From positions 24,322,271 through 24,386,270 of the forward strand of contig JACMZG010001870.1 in NCBI GenBank assembly GCA_018340805.1: 64,000 nucleotides of DNA. The letters run 5' to 3'. Below, piece by piece: positions 33,001-45,900 of the stretch; within the stretch, counting starts at the first letter, position 1, and the number at the start of each line of letters is the position of its first letter. A model generated the notes under the pieces. That model worked only from the letters and a program-made list of their open reading frames with translations, was not told the origin of the DNA and did not search any database. This stretch comes from Microvelia longipes (Eukaryota; Arthropoda; Insecta; Hemiptera; Veliidae). Both the position numbers and the translations under genes were made by a program.

Positions 33001-34365
33001 TTAACATTTTTCCTATCACCTACTGTAGTAGACGAGGAAAAGTGAAACGTGAAAATTATTTTTAATGATGGTTTGCAGTTCCTGAAAAATGATTGATGAA
33101 ATTTTGGGTTAATTTATCATGCTGTTAAATGTATAATTTTTATTTTAAATGCAATTAGAATTAGAAAATTTGTTATTAAAGAAAATATGGAGCTTTTTCA
33201 GATTTTTTCGTGCTTTCAACCCCTAACCTCCTATTGTTTTATTCATATTTTATTTAATATAAAATAGATAACTGTAATGCATGATGTAAATGTCATATAA
33301 TTGTATATAATTGCATACGTAACAAAGAAAATACTAACATTCAAAATGCGTCATTGGACTCCAATAGTTAATTGCACGAGTTTGTATTGTTTATTAAAAT
33401 CGAAGTATTTGAATTTGGCTCAAAACGCTTATTTGAGCCTCCTGTGAATGAATATTGAATTGTATAAGAATGTTTTAAGACTATAGCAAGCATTCTTGTC
33501 TATATTGCGGCCAAAACGCGTTATTTAGATTCTTTATTTCTTTTTATGTTAGACCTACAATATTTTTAACCCTTTAGTCGAAATTATTGAGGTTACGAAG
33601 CCACATTTTTGTGAAAAATTAATGACGTTGTCCGGCTATATATTGATGGTATTAAAATAATGAAAATTCACTGAAAAATAATACATAAAATAATAAGTAA
33701 TTCTTATTACAACCAATTCACAAGAGACTTTTTCTCAACGGGCCCGTTTAGGCCTACGAAGCAAATATGCGATCCAGACTGTGAATTCGTAAACGGCATA
33801 CTGACTGAATGTTGTAGAAAACAGAAGAAACAATTTCTTACGTCAAAAAGTTATTGAAAGTAAAAACAGAATTTAAGAATAATATTTTACATGAGCACTG
33901 TGTAAAATATTATGTTTAAATTCTGTTTTTATTTGGAATAACTTGTTGACAATAGAAATATTCTTACCCTTTTTTTTAAAAAAGAATCTAACAAAACTTT
34001 ATTTCGTTGTATGGGAGTTTTTCTTTTCATAATAATCGTTGATGCATATTCAAGTTCAAAAAGGGAAGGAAATGAAAATGTTAAGAAAAGAAGTATTAGG
34101 ATGTAAAGATGGAGCTTTTAGATTTTACTCAATAGATAAGAGTTGTATGCTTCTGAGACCTTCTTACCTTTTTATAACTGGATTTACTAACTAGATGGAA
34201 TCTTGAGTCTCATGTAAAGAATTTCTAATAAAATTGTAATAAGCAGACCAAGAATTAAAATAAAATTAGGCTCGTACGCTGATCAAGCCTGTTTGTAATC
34301 AAATATCAACTTTTTTATAATTATAGTAAAATAGAATAACAAGTGAACCGATTCCTTTCAAAAAC
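33001..34365. other. Non-coding stretch containing one long hairpin
   Basis: Nothing coding is recognised. At 33841-33955 two arms of about 45 bp (GTCAAAAAGTTATT...AATTTAAGAATAATATTTTACA and its inverse) flank a loop TGAGCAC. Confidence 0.4.
33841..33955. repeat. Inverted repeat (hairpin), about 45-bp arms
   Basis: GTAAAAACAGAATTTAAGAA and ATAATATTTTACA are followed by the loop TGAGCAC, then TGTAAAATATTATG and TTTAAATTCTGTTTTTATTT. Outermost, GTCAAAAAGTTATT pairs with AATAACTTGTTGAC. A few mismatches are present. This is a short palindromic MITE or a potential structured transcript; no flanking duplication is obvious. Confidence 0.7.
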
Positions 34366-34369
34366 TTTG

Positions 34370-35230
34370 TTCATTTTAGAAAACTCGACTTTTCAAAATG
34401 GCTGCCAGTTCGTTAAGATAACAAGAGATTAGAATAAAAGAAAAATTGTCTAAATAAAAGAAAAAAATTATAATAAAAAAAAGGTCAGGTGTGAAAATAA
34501 TGTGTAAGCAACCCTTCCGTGTTGTTTTATTTTCGCCCAAAAAGAAAAATTTAATTTCTTATTATTTTCTACGAATTTATGTCACGTAAAATAACCTTTA
34601 TCAATGACAGGCAATGCGATATTTGCAAAAAGGCGCTAAAGTTGCCCTAGCGGCCAAAAATTTATTTTTTTAACTTGGGAACTCGTTTAAAAAGCCCGAA
34701 ATACGTGATTAAAGTCACTTGTTTCTATTCTATAAAATACTTAATAAATTACACTTCGATTTTAAGAGACTACGCTAATTTCGGCAGTACAATTGCAAAA
34801 AGCAGCAATTACATTTTCCTCCGTTAAGACTTGCGCCACCCATTTTTGCTCATAAAAGCTGATAATGCTTGGCGGGCTTGGCGTGAAATAAAATCTTAAA
34901 TCTTTTACGCTATAGACTTGTCTATTTTCACATTAGGCTTTTTTGTGGGGATTAAATTATTTTTTGTTGAAGCGGAGTATAATAACTCCCCTAAAAAACT
35001 AGCACGAGTTTCAAAAAATTGATTATTAAAATACAATCGAGTTTTTTTCTATATTTTTAAAAATAGCTGCCACTTTGTAATTGACAGAAGTATGTCAAAT
35101 GTAATTTCGTTAACCAACTCTCCATGTTGTTTTATTTGCGCGCGAAAAAATAAAAAGTTTGTTTTTATCGTTGTTTTGTACGAATTTTTGTCACAAAAAG
35201 TGTCATTGGCATAACCTTCTTTACGATTAC
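34370..35230. repeat. Two diverged copies of an about 200-bp sequence
   Basis: 34395-34600 (AAAATGGCTGCCA, CCGTGTTGTTTTATTTTCGC, TACGAATTTATGTCAC) is matched by 35060-35220 (AAAATAGCTGCCA, CCATGTTGTTTTATTTGCGC, TACGAATTTTTGTCAC), direct orientation, about 660 bp apart. It is an old duplication or two copies of one dispersed family. Confidence 0.5.
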
Positions 35231-35421
35231 AATTAGTCGCTATAGTAGTATTTCGTTATTCAGGAAATACGTGAAAATTAATGTGATGTAAAAATGGAGG
35301 TGTCGGCGGTAGAGAAAGTGATCCGACTCCCACCATTTACATAGTCTTTAGCAAATTCTGTCATTTTTAGTTCTCCAAATATCCGCATTGCAGCGCTAGA
35401 TATTTTGCCACTTTTCACTAG

Positions 35422-36095
35422 CTATAACAACCGATTCAAGCGGCTTTCTTTGTTATAGAAGAGAAAAAGTTGAAAATATTGATGCATGTTTTTAATGGCG
35501 CTCTTTGAAGACCGTTGCTTAGCAACTGATAGTGTAACAAATTTTATTTTAGTTGTACCCGTGATTTCAATTTCAGGGGTATTAGACATTTGGTGGGCAT
35601 TATTGTAGGTCATGTTATAGTTTCTAGTTGGTAGTTTCGTAGATTGGCAACCCTGGCGTGACCAACGCTTGGTTCACGTTTTTTTAATGGAGGTTCAGGC
35701 TTTGGTGAGTCGCCAAAAATTGAACGTTTATGATTTTGGCTAATTTTTAATAGTTTTAAACACACTTTGGTGATTTTTTTTGAGTTTGCCACAAAAGTAA
35801 ATGCACTAATAACATTTATATTATAACGATCGTCTCTACTCATCAAAAACTATAAAAATATAATTGATGTTGTGTTGGTGTTCTTTCCTTGAGCTGATTC
35901 AGACAAAGTGAGATTTGTGTGATCACCAATTCTGACGAAGTCCGGGATTAACTTATTTAAGTAAAGGTGTTTGTGTTTCTGCAGTACAGGTTGGTCTACA
36001 TATTCCCATTTACGCCTGGGTTCAGAAACGGAGTGGAGTAGCCCCGTTCTCTGACCCACCATCTCATCCCTCTCACCGCGATCTGCGATCTGCAA
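35422..36095 (-). other. Three abutting minus-strand open frames, unrecognised
   Basis: Frames at 35850-36095, 35610-35846 and 35422-35613 follow each other almost without gaps on the minus strand in a stretch less AT-rich than its surroundings. The middle peptide has a FGDSPKPEPPLKKREPSVGH segment, and the first ends in a hydrophilic stretch. I recognise no domain, and no splice sites clearly connect them. It could be a decayed single gene or transposon ORF, or chance. I do not call a gene. Confidence 0.2.
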
Positions 36096-36099
36096 TTTT

Positions 36100-38220
36100 T
36101 GTTTTTGTTTTATTTTATTATTTTTATCTTCCGAGACGTTTTATTATTTTTATTTTGAACGGCTGCCCAGTTAAATGCTAGGACGGCAGAATGCTGTCGT
36201 TAGGAGTAATTTTGTAAAGGGGTCTCTAGGATCTATTTATTGTTTTATGTTTTATTTTAATTTCTTAGTCTGGGTCTTGTTAACCTCTTTATTTCAATAT
36301 TCCGGGTATGGTACCCGCTCGCTCAGTTAGAGGCTCCAAGCACTTACTTGGTCAGGTATTCGTCCGCCCTTAATTGAAGTCTCATACTTTTTTATTTACT
36401 TGCTCACCAGACTGATCCCCATTCACATATTTTTTTTATTTCCACAAACTGGGCTTGCAATTGCAAAGCACCTCATAATATCCTTAGTTAAATTCACAAC
36501 TTGTTTAATTGTGTTTATAAGAATAAGAACCCCCTTCCAAATTTCAGAATCCAACATCTTATCTTGTTTAGGCTTTTTGAGCATACTTACCATTCATTTT
36601 TTAAAGTTATTTTTATGAAACAGCACGAGTATTTGCATAAAATTGGCAACATATTGGTATGATGTAAGGTAAAATTTTGGATAAACCAGTAAAATGCCAG
36701 GGGTAAGTTGCTAAAAAAAGGCTACAGAAGGGCATTCTCGTATTTGGCATATTGAAACTACCAAATTACATATTAGTGCTCCTGTTAACTGAATACAGAA
36801 CTAATATTTTCTTGTCCGAGATAAAAAATCCTAGAACCATCTTTCTTTATGTATACATTCATGTGACTATCATAAGATATATTTATTTCTTTTTTTAATA
36901 CGAATGAAATAATTATCCTGATACTTAAATAAAATAATAATAGTAAATCAAAATCTGAATCTTTCCGAAAGCAGTTTTTAAAAAAAAGTTAATGGTTTTA
37001 AATAATAAGTAAGAGTTAAAATTAGGCTAAAGGGAAATAGGGTTTGGCGTTGAATAGAGCAGGAAAACTGAAAATGCTAAGGTCCTTTATTATACTACAA
37101 CCCTTTATACCCTGACTCTTCTTTGATATCAGAGATTCAAAAATTTTATTCTCTCTAACAGATACGGGAGGTATATTTTTTATAAGACGTGTCTGATTAT
37201 TTAAAAAAGTATACGCGATTACTATTGCACTTGTTTTTTTATGTATAACTGAGGCATTTACCTATCATTTGATTTATTACACTTCGTGCGGAAGAAAACG
37301 TTTTTTATAATGTTGATTTGTAAAAAAAACTTTTCAGATGCACTTCTTGAATGTGCTATTTGCCACTAGTTATGTGGGAATCGCCGCTAGTAGCAGATAG
37401 CAGGCACTTTGAGAAAAAAGTAAATAAAGTGTTAGTACCTAAAATAGGAACGAGCTTAAAGATGTTTCCATATTGTTAGAAAGGAGCATGTCATAGATGT
37501 AAGTATTATTATAACTAATACGAGTGTCTCCTCCCATTAATAGTTTTTAATTATATTTAATTTCAATGATTATTAATAGGTTATTATTATATTTTATGAC
37601 GTAATATAATTGTAAGAGCAGATCTGAAATAAATAATAAATCAAAGTTTGGGTTGCATGACAAATAACTTAACACGAACAAATAAATTTTAATCAAGGAA
37701 ATCAGCATTTTTTCTTTACAAAGACCGTCAATTTAATACAAAAATTATACTTTAGGCTTTTTACAGCCACTCCTCGGCCCCGGCGCTTAGCGTCTATCTG
37801 TGGCCGCTTCGTGGCCACATGGTTGTTGACCGGTATAAGTTTAACTAGTTAACATAAGTGTCATACTGCCACGACATAAGCGAATTTCCAAATTTATGAA
37901 TTGATTTATTGAATTTGTATAAATTGAAATTTATAATTGATTGATTTATGTCAATTGATAAAACTAGAACTGATGCTGATAATAAAATTCAACTTTGTAT
38001 ATTTGTTAATTAACACTTTTAGATGTGTATACAATGTCAGCTGGATCTAAATACTTTGAAAGTGTGATTTTTAAAATGTTTGAGTTATTATTTGGGTAAA
38101 TGACGTCACACATATTTCATAATCAATATAGGTTTCAAAACAATTTTTGTACCAAGTTTAATTTTGAGCTGATAAAGCTTTCGAAAAATATCGTATCCCA
38201 TAGAAACGTATAGGAATAAA
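36100..38220. other. Non-coding stretch
   Basis: No gene is recognised. A GC-rich patch at 37765-37830 includes GTGGCCGCTTCGTGGCCAC, a perfect short hairpin. An inverted copy of the AACTTGGTAC module (as GTACCAAGTTTAATTTTGAG) lies at 38150-38215. Confidence 0.4.
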
Positions 38221-38224
38221 AACC

Positions 38225-38282
38225 TTGAACATACATACACACACACACACACAAAACACCCCCTCCCCTAACACACATACCG

Positions 38283-38368
<86 letters not shown>

Positions 38369-38395
38369 ATATATATATATATATATATTATTCGA
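38225..38395. repeat. CA/TA compound microsatellite
   Basis: A short ACACACAC run, a C-rich spacer, then about 110 bp of TA repeats with TTATATAA inversions. Confidence 0.95.
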
Positions 38396-40210
38396 GTCAG
38401 ATTATGCAGCTGATTTCATATCGATAAAGTTGTTTTTCATGAAAAGTTGTAAAATAAGAGTTAATTTTTTACCAGTATTTAGATGATCCAAAATATAAGT
38501 TTTCACCATCATCCAATGCACAAAACATCGCCTGAGGATGTCCTGTATTTAGTTGTGAGGATTATTTACTTGTCTTGAATTTAGTCCTAACAAAAGACTA
38601 ATTTTGTAAGGATTAAGTAAATTAGTAGAAATTAATTTGTGGTTCGAATTTAATTTATATTCTTAAGGTATGAATTACACTATAGCGCTTACGTATCAGA
38701 AACTAAAAAACTCAAAATAGATCTCTATTCAATATAAGAATTTATAAATACAATAAAGCATGTCATGCTCAACTTATTTTAAAATTACCTATAATTTTGT
38801 ATAATTTTCAAGCACACTTGAAATATCATAAGCTACATACTTAATGTTTATTGCATAAGTCTGATATTTGGAATTTATATAAATAATTAACTCTAATGAA
38901 CTTACTTTTAAAAAATTAATAAGGAATTATTTTTACCCTCATTTTTATTCTTTTTTTTTCATTTAAATTAAGCCTTTCTCATCATCTCTGAATTATTCTG
39001 AAAAATAAAAGCGTTTTTCTCTTTTCGTGAGTATCCTTTTCTTTGTCTTTATGCTTACCTCTAAAAATAGGAAGGAAAAAAGGACATTTTTTCCCTTTTT
39101 TCATGTCAGAGAAGTTCCTCAATTAAGGATTACCAAGAAAAAAAAATAGAAGGTATTAAAGGGAAAAAGGTCGATTTTCTCGAAAATACGCAAATGAATT
39201 TTGGAATATACAGGAATATTTTTGTAATTTTTTGTGTCTAATAATTTTCATTTCCATTAAATCCCAATAATTACTTTATTTGCTCTGTTTTAATATACAC
39301 TATAAAATCGGTACTGTATAGTAGGATTGAAAATTCCATTTATGAAATCGAAGGACAGACGCTGATGCGTGGATATTTTTCTCATTACATTGGTCTCCTT
39401 TTCCATTATAGTATTTAGAGAAGCAAACATTATGTCAACTATGGTGAAATGATAATCAATAATATTCCATCAGTAATTAAAAAAGATAAAGTCTCTTTTA
39501 CTAACATAAACAAAATGTAGCAATAGCACTACGTTTTGTTCATACATTGTTTGATAGAAATGTTTATTTACCGTGTCTTATTGGGTGACCATTTTTACTT
39601 GGATATTTATTTGCATAAAGATACTTAATAATATTGGTCCTAATAATACCCATAAAACAACATGGAAGCTTATTGTCAACGCTTGGCTTTTTTTTGATTT
39701 TGTTTTTATATTTTCATGCAAATTTATTTTAGGCAATTTTTCTACAAGGTTGGTTAAACTGCATGGAAGGGATATCTTTATATGAAACATAAGTGTATAA
39801 GGTTTACGGTTACAGCCTTAAAACCCCTCTTAAAAGGAATGGGTCATTAGACCTTCAAGTATTCCTACCGAAAAAAGCTTATTGTGCATGACTAAAAATT
39901 GGGTTATTTTGCATTCTTTTACTTTTTTGAATTTAACATTTTTTAAGAATTTCTGTCACATAGTTTCAGTTTTTATTAATTATAATAACTCTAGACCAGG
40001 AGTTTTTAATAAGTATTTGCATCAGGTGTTATAGTAATTCTGAGCAGAATTACTGCTCGGAATGCCTTCAAATTTTTATAAATTCCTTGAATTTCTTTTT
40101 AGCGGATTTTCGAAGAAAAAGTGAGTTTATGAAACTAGGGTCATAAAAGAGGGGAGTAGGGGAAGGTGGATTTTTTAGAAGGGGTGGACTTACTGATCAA
40201 GAATACATAT
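38396..40210. other. AT-rich non-coding stretch
   Basis: No gene recognised. The overlapping plus and minus frames at 39573-39790 are mirror images of the same AT-rich sequence and carry no motif. Confidence 0.4.
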
Positions 40211-40214
40211 ACAT

Positions 40215-40545
40215 TTGTGTGTGTGTATGTATGTACTAGATTTCTGTGTCCTAGAAGTTTCTATGGGACACGATAACTTTCGAACGCTTTCTCGGATTTA
40301 AACGAAACTTGCTAATGTCCCAAACCCTATTGTTTATGAATTATCTGTGACGTCATTAACCCACAATAACAGAAATACGTAGTTCCATATAATTATCTGT
40401 ATTAGTTCTGGTTTTATTGAGTGACTTATGTGTTTCAACAAAACAATATGTCATTAATTGACATAATGAAAACAAATCAAATATTTTTGAATCGCCGAGG
40501 CCGCGCAGCGGCAAAAAGGCCAAAGGCCTCTTGTTTCGTTATCTT
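40215..40545 (+). repeat. Best copy of the recurrent AACTTTCGAA module with GC-rich tail
   Basis: A GTGTGTGTGTATG run is followed by GGACACGATAACTTTCGAAC, GCTTTCTCGG, AAACGAAACTTGCTAATG, CCCTATTG and GACGTCATTAACCC. It ends in a GC-rich segment (GCCGAGGCCGCGCAGCGGC and AAAGGCCAAAGGCC) near 40492-40530. The same order of the first four parts is found at 46630-46760. I infer a dispersed non-autonomous element. Confidence 0.55.
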
Positions 40546-42050
40546 TTATACTTTGTTTAGTTATGAAGTTACTATGATAATGATATCAATGTGAGTTTGA
40601 GCTTTTCAATATTCATATTACATCTATAATATTGAGGTTTGTTACAAACATGGTTGAAATTATTTAATCTGTAGCAGTTAAATAGACCTGTATTTAGAAA
40701 CGTTCTTTGACGTCTAGAATATGAAGGCCCTCTACTCTTAGGTACCCTAACATTAAATGACAATTTGCTTAAAATAATAAATAAATCTGAATGCTATGCA
40801 CGATAGCAAAGCTTACATAGAAATCAAAATAGGTTTTGTCAAAATAATTTGGGATTAGTTAAACACTACAAAACTGAAAGAGTTGTGTACGTTACGATTC
40901 CCCTGGAGTAATTCTAAATAATCCTTTGGGATCCAACGTGCTAACTAATCATCGGATTTAATTCTTGTTCTGTAATCTACCAATATTATAATCTAAATTC
41001 AGTTAAAAGTGTTTTCATTTGTAATTGCTTTAATTTAAATGGTGGCTTGAATTTGTCTCATTTCCCTTATTTTTAGATAAGGTTTTCGTATTTATGATTT
41101 TAATTTTATCTGAATTAATATGACTTTAGCAAATTTTTATTTGAAAATGCTTGAGATCAAAACCTTATTGCAAATATAAAGTGGGAGAGGGAATTCTTTT
41201 TGTGTATTTCAGAACTAAAATGTCTAAAAGTACTAAAAGTTCGTTAAGTTTATAAGGGCACATAATTAGTAAGTTCGTATTGAATTGTACCAAAAATTAT
41301 AATTTAACAGTTTAAATAGTAATAAACCCGTGTTTATTACAGCTAAATGTGCTACCAACTGAGCTAAAAAAAATTTCGGTGCGGGAATAAATTAGTTATC
41401 ATGACAACGAAATCTTTTTTTACTTTCACTTGATATTTTTAGCTTCTTCAAGAGGAAGAAAAGTATGCATTTTCTTCCTTCTGAGAAAACGTTACACACA
41501 AATACGTATTTTTATGTAATTTTTGTATTCACATTAAACTCTTACATGTTTACATTTTATATTGGTTACATTTTCCTGAACATATAATTTATCAAAATAC
41601 ATTTTTTTAAATGAATATATCTTGTATCAAAATTTTATGTTTTTGGCATATTTCATTATTTATTTATACTAAAATATACAGTCAATTCTATGTGGCGTAG
41701 TAAAGAGAGGTCATTTCTATATTTTCTTCTTAAATGAAATACGTGAGTAGGAGGGAAATGTCTTTGAGTATAAAAGGCTAGAGGGTGTATTGTACACGTT
41801 TTTGCTATATGAACTCGATGAAACGATCCTGGTATGTCATGCCTGTCTAAAAAGCTTTTCTTGATATCAAGTATATAATATAAGATACGTTTGTTCCTTA
41901 TCATATATTACTAATACTGCACAGGGTGGACTTAACGTTTTCCTCTTCTCTTAAATTTTGAATTCAGTCTATCTGATTCCCTTGTCAGAATATTGAAGGT
42001 ATACTGTTTAACAGACTTTATTATAGTTTATTAAATATTCTTTAAGAACA
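40546..42050. other. Non-coding stretch
   Basis: No gene is recognised. A possible tRNA-derived fragment lies at 41338-41385. The open frames at 40572-40763 and 41656-41904 (minus) have no motif. Confidence 0.4.
41338..41385 (-). repeat. tRNA-like fragment (A box only)
   Basis: On the minus strand, TTTAGCTCAGTTGGTAGCAC is a perfect tRNA D-arm with an A box TAGCTCAGTTGG. No T arm or B box follows at the proper distance, so this is a truncated tRNA-derived sequence rather than a gene. Confidence 0.35.
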
Positions 42051-42054
42051 TATG

Positions 42055-42153
42055 GTGAAATATTAAACTTATTTAATATATTAACAAGTGAAATATTAAA
42101 CTTATTTAATATATTAACAAGTGAAATATTAAATTTTTTTAATATTTCACTTG
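42055..42153 (+). repeat. Tandem 33-bp repeat, three copies, followed by an inverted end
   Basis: The unit GTGAAATATTAAACTTATTT (continuing AATATATTAACAA) starts at 42055, 42088 and 42121. The third copy diverges after ATTAAA. It is followed by AATATTTCACTTG (42140-42153), the inverse of CAAGTGAAATATT. Confidence 0.9.
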
Positions 42154-42374
42154 ATTAAAGTTACCTTAAAATAAGATCAGATTATCACTTTTTAACAGAT
42201 TAAATAATAAAAATTCACTAAGCGTTTCTTAAATAAGTACTAGACATTTTCAATAATAACTTAACATAGACATGTTATCTGACCGAGACCCCGACTCTAA
42301 TAAAAATCTAATCATTACAATAGGCCCATCAAAATATACGATTTTCCTTCCCTCATCATCATTCCCTTAAAATA

Positions 42375-44325
42375 TATAGGGTAATTCCATGTCAAATCAG
42401 CACAGAGTTAAAAAGTCACCATTTTAGATTTTGATGAAATACTATTCCCATACCAGAAACAAAAATGAACAAAGTTTACTATTATAAATCGGTCTGTTCA
42501 GAAAATATGACTGTTTACAAATTTGAAAAAGTACTTAAAATCATCAAATCTTGAAGTTCAAATAGTGATTGTAGCTCTTCTAATTAAGCTAGAGAGTTGA
42601 AAAAGGTGTCTTTCTTTTATTTTTTAAATGTTTTTTAAAATGATATACTACAACATTATGTTTTGTATTATTAATGTTTTTCAAATTCAAAATTTGAATT
42701 TGAAATTCAATAAAATGAGCGCCTTCAAAAATATTAAAATCATCCTTACATAATAATTAAAAGATCCTATAAATTTTATTGTTGGATCGTAATAGGATCA
42801 TATCGAAAATAAAGAAGAGGAGAAAGATGAAATTAAGGTATGTTTTCTGCACCTCTGCAGGCCATTGTCATCTCTATATTCTGTTACCCTAATAAGCATG
42901 ATACATTGTGGCTACCATCTAACCAGGTGTTGTGTTGGTAAACCCAGTAACTCCGACAGATAGATTTTACAAGCTGAAGGAAAACGAAATTAAAAGCACT
43001 ACAGATGCTTTTAAAAACTATCACAAATACTTTTAATGCAGTGTAAATAATATTCATAATATAATTAAATAATAATGTTGGACTCATTTTGAACTACTTT
43101 AAACCAATTTTTTCTAAAAATATACCTTAAATTATGAAGAAAAAACATAGTTTGCCTATCCAGAGTGGAGCCCTTTTATATGATTGCGCATGCTTAAAAT
43201 TATTTAAAATCGCACTAATTTCGGTTTTCTTGAAATAAGTGGTTTTCTGAAGGTCGTGTGCAAAACATGAATGGAACATTTTTTAAAGTTGATAAAATGT
43301 TCTAGAAAACGAGTGTTTATCATCAAAATCGAATGACTACCACCAGAGTTATGGCTCTTCCAAAAACAGCAAAAAATGGTTAATTTATGCAAATTCAGTG
43401 AATGTTTTTTGAAAAATATTAAAATTTTGTGCATATTTTTGGCCATATAAAAAATTTCAAAACTTTAGTTGTATTTATCCAATTTTGACAAAAAACGCTC
43501 GTTTTATAGGAAATTTTATCAGCTTTAAAAATGTTCTGTGTATGTTTTGCAATTGACCGACAGGGAACCACTTATTGCAAGAAAATTGGAATTTGTGTGA
43601 TTTTCTAATATTTTGAGCGAGCGCATTTATATGAAGGGCACCCAGAAGAGGCAGACTATGCTATTCCTTTATAATTAAAGGATATTTTCACAAACATTTG
43701 GTTTAAAGAAGTAAAAAATTAGTCAAATTTTTTAGGCCTGGCTCTTAGACTATTTTAAAATAAATACAGTTTTGCCTGCAAAAGTAGATATTTTAAGTAA
43801 AGCCACCAAGTTTTAGAATTCAATAACGTTTTTTATAAATATGTTAATTGAGTCTAAAATTAATTTAAGTTTAATGTAATGTGGCCTCTTTTAATTATTT
43901 TAAAATAATTGGATCGTTTTAATATAATAAGGATTATTTAGTTTTTAGAATATTAGAAGAGGAACATTGAATACAAATTTTGAATTTCAAAAACATTAAT
44001 ATTACAAAACATAATGTTGTAGTATATCATTTTAAAAACATTTAAAAAATAAAAGAAAGACGCCTTTTTCAACTTTTTAGCGTAATTAGAAGAGCCTCAA
44101 TCACTATTTGAACGAATGAAGATTTGATGATTTTAAGTACTTTTTCAAAATTTTAAACAGCCATGTTTTCTGAACGGTTAAATATTTCTTAATAAAAAAT
44201 TATTTTTTTCTTAGCCTCCAATGCAACCATTAAATGCCAAAACCATTAAATGTAACCAATGTGCCAAATTTAAACAAAATCCAAGATAGCAATTTTTTTA
44301 AAATTGTGTTGATTTGACATGGAAA
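42375..44325. mobile_element. Long palindromic DNA element with about 310-bp terminal inverted repeats
   Basis: The left arm starts GGGTAATTCCATGTCAAATC (42379) and includes CAGAAAATATGACTG, AAAAAGTACTTAAAATCATC, TTTCTTTTATTTTTTAAATG and ATGATATACTACAACATTAT up to about 42690. The inverse lies at 43975-44325, ending GATTTGACATGGAAATTCC. Arms are about 80% alike by eye. The interior has no transposase frame but contains a second, independent palindrome at 43085-43745. I infer a non-autonomous cut-and-paste element that received a foldback insertion. No clear target duplication was identified. Confidence 0.7.
43085..43745. mobile_element. Foldback element nested inside the larger palindrome
   Basis: The left arm 43090-43330 (ACTACTTTAAACCAA, AGTTTGCCTATCCAGAGTGG, ATAAGTGGTTTTCTGAAGG, AAAACGAGTGTTTATCATCA) is inverted at 43490-43740 (AAAAACGCTCGTTTTATAGG, GACAGGGAACCACTTATTGC, AGAAGAGGCAGACTATGC, TTTGGTTTAAAGAAGT). 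A solitary arm of the same family is at 30360-30590. No open frame is seen. Confidence 0.7.
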
Positions 44326-44329
44326 TTCC

Positions 44330-45535
44330 TAAAATAGCAAAAATAAAAAGAAACAAGTAGCAATTTTCAAAATATTCATGTCGATTGATAATACGCATTT
44401 ATTGATTTCACTGAAAAATAATTCAAATAAATCTTAGTATCGTTAGTATAAATCAATAATAGTTTAGCAAAAGTATATTTTATTTATTTCTTTGTATCAA
44501 ACAAGTAAGTACATATAAAATGCAAAGAGATTTTTAAGATATTAGCACCAACTCTATTCAATTCACTACCTCAAGATTAAAATAGCTGACTCTAAGAAAA
44601 AAAATTTAAAAATAAACTCAAAAACTATTCTACAGTGTATCGTCAAGTATAAAAATCCCCAAGGTCATATGCATTTGGGGATCGACCAATCAGAGAAGCC
44701 GCTGCCAACCTCTCTTGAAAGAGAAAAAAAAAAATCCCTACTCCCATAACCCCTGTAGGAAATAACCTCCTTCCCGGCATTCGTTCACTTCGTTTGTGGT
44801 TCTTCTTGTGTTTATTATTTCCCTTCACAATTCATTTTTTTCCACATTTGCATAATTCCTAAATAATAAAACTACACCAAAGAATTGTAGAACATCGCCA
44901 AGAAAACACGGGTAACATAACTGATTTGTTTACAAAGTTTTTTCCCCGCTGCCTTTTTTGTAGGGGATTTTTTTTTTTAAGAATCGGTGGTGCCTAAACT
45001 GAGCTGTCAATATTTTAAGGTCGTCGATACACTGTATATTAGAAATAAGAATGATAAGACATAACGAATCTAAAAATTAATATAAAATTATACTGTTTTT
45101 GAAATAAAAAATTTTACACTTTACGGATACGATCTACCACGACCCCACGCTAAAAGCCGACTAAATAATTACATTTAATCAAATCTTAAATACCTTATCT
45201 CTAACTATTAGCAATTATATTAGGTACAGAGTTCTATATTTTTTATATATAATATACATTTTCTTTTTTTGTCTGTATAATCTAGCTATTGTTATAAGGT
45301 TTAGAAAACAATAATTTTCAGTTAATTATAACTAAGATGACTCTTAGCAGTTATTTATATCTAAGATTAGCTTACATAATAAGCTCTAACATTTCTATAA
45401 TTTAATATCAATTTTCTGTATGTTATTTAACTTTTCGTAATGTTTCAAAAAATCATTAAAAAACTATAATAGTAAAGCTTAATATTGACATAAATAAATG
45501 TTAGTTACATCTTTAAAGTGAGTATCAAAAAGTGT
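44330..45535. other. AT-rich non-coding stretch
   Basis: No gene is recognised. The minus-strand frame at 44643-44828 has no motif. Confidence 0.4.
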
Positions 45536-45900
45536 TGCAAATAAAGCCTATGCAAAGGTTTACAGGCAGCCTCCTCCCTCTGGCATTTGCCTTGAGGAGG
45601 CTCATCTTTTGTTTTTTCATTAAAATTAAAAAAAATTAAAATTATTGTATTGTATTTTGTTATGTTAAAATTGTAAATAGTTATTAAGATGGAAATAAAT
45701 TTAATTTATTATTATTATATAATTATAGAATAATTATTGAAAGCAAGAATATTGTACATTTTAGATTTAAGTGTAATAATAAAGCAATGAACTCCCTCCC
45801 TACGGCACAGAGCGTAAGCCCTTTAGTTGAGAGGGAACCATTTATTTATTTAACTATTATTTACCAACATTCTGTATGTTATTTTGAATAAATAGTGTAA
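45536..45900. repeat. Possible decayed retroelement 3' UTR
   Basis: GGCAGCCTCCTCCCTCTGGC followed by ATTTGCCTTGAGGAGGC at about 45564-45601, then a long A/T-rich tail, resembles the GC-rich strings near the 3' ends of Jockey-type elements (compare CAGCCTCCATTTGCTGCCCC at 59852). A second GC-richer string, CTCCCTCCCTACGGCACAGA, is at 45791. No coding sequence remains. Confidence 0.3.

Noticed and set aside
39573..39790. Overlapping 70-codon frames on both strands
   Set aside because: Mirror frames in AT-rich sequence with no motif, splice context or conservation evidence.
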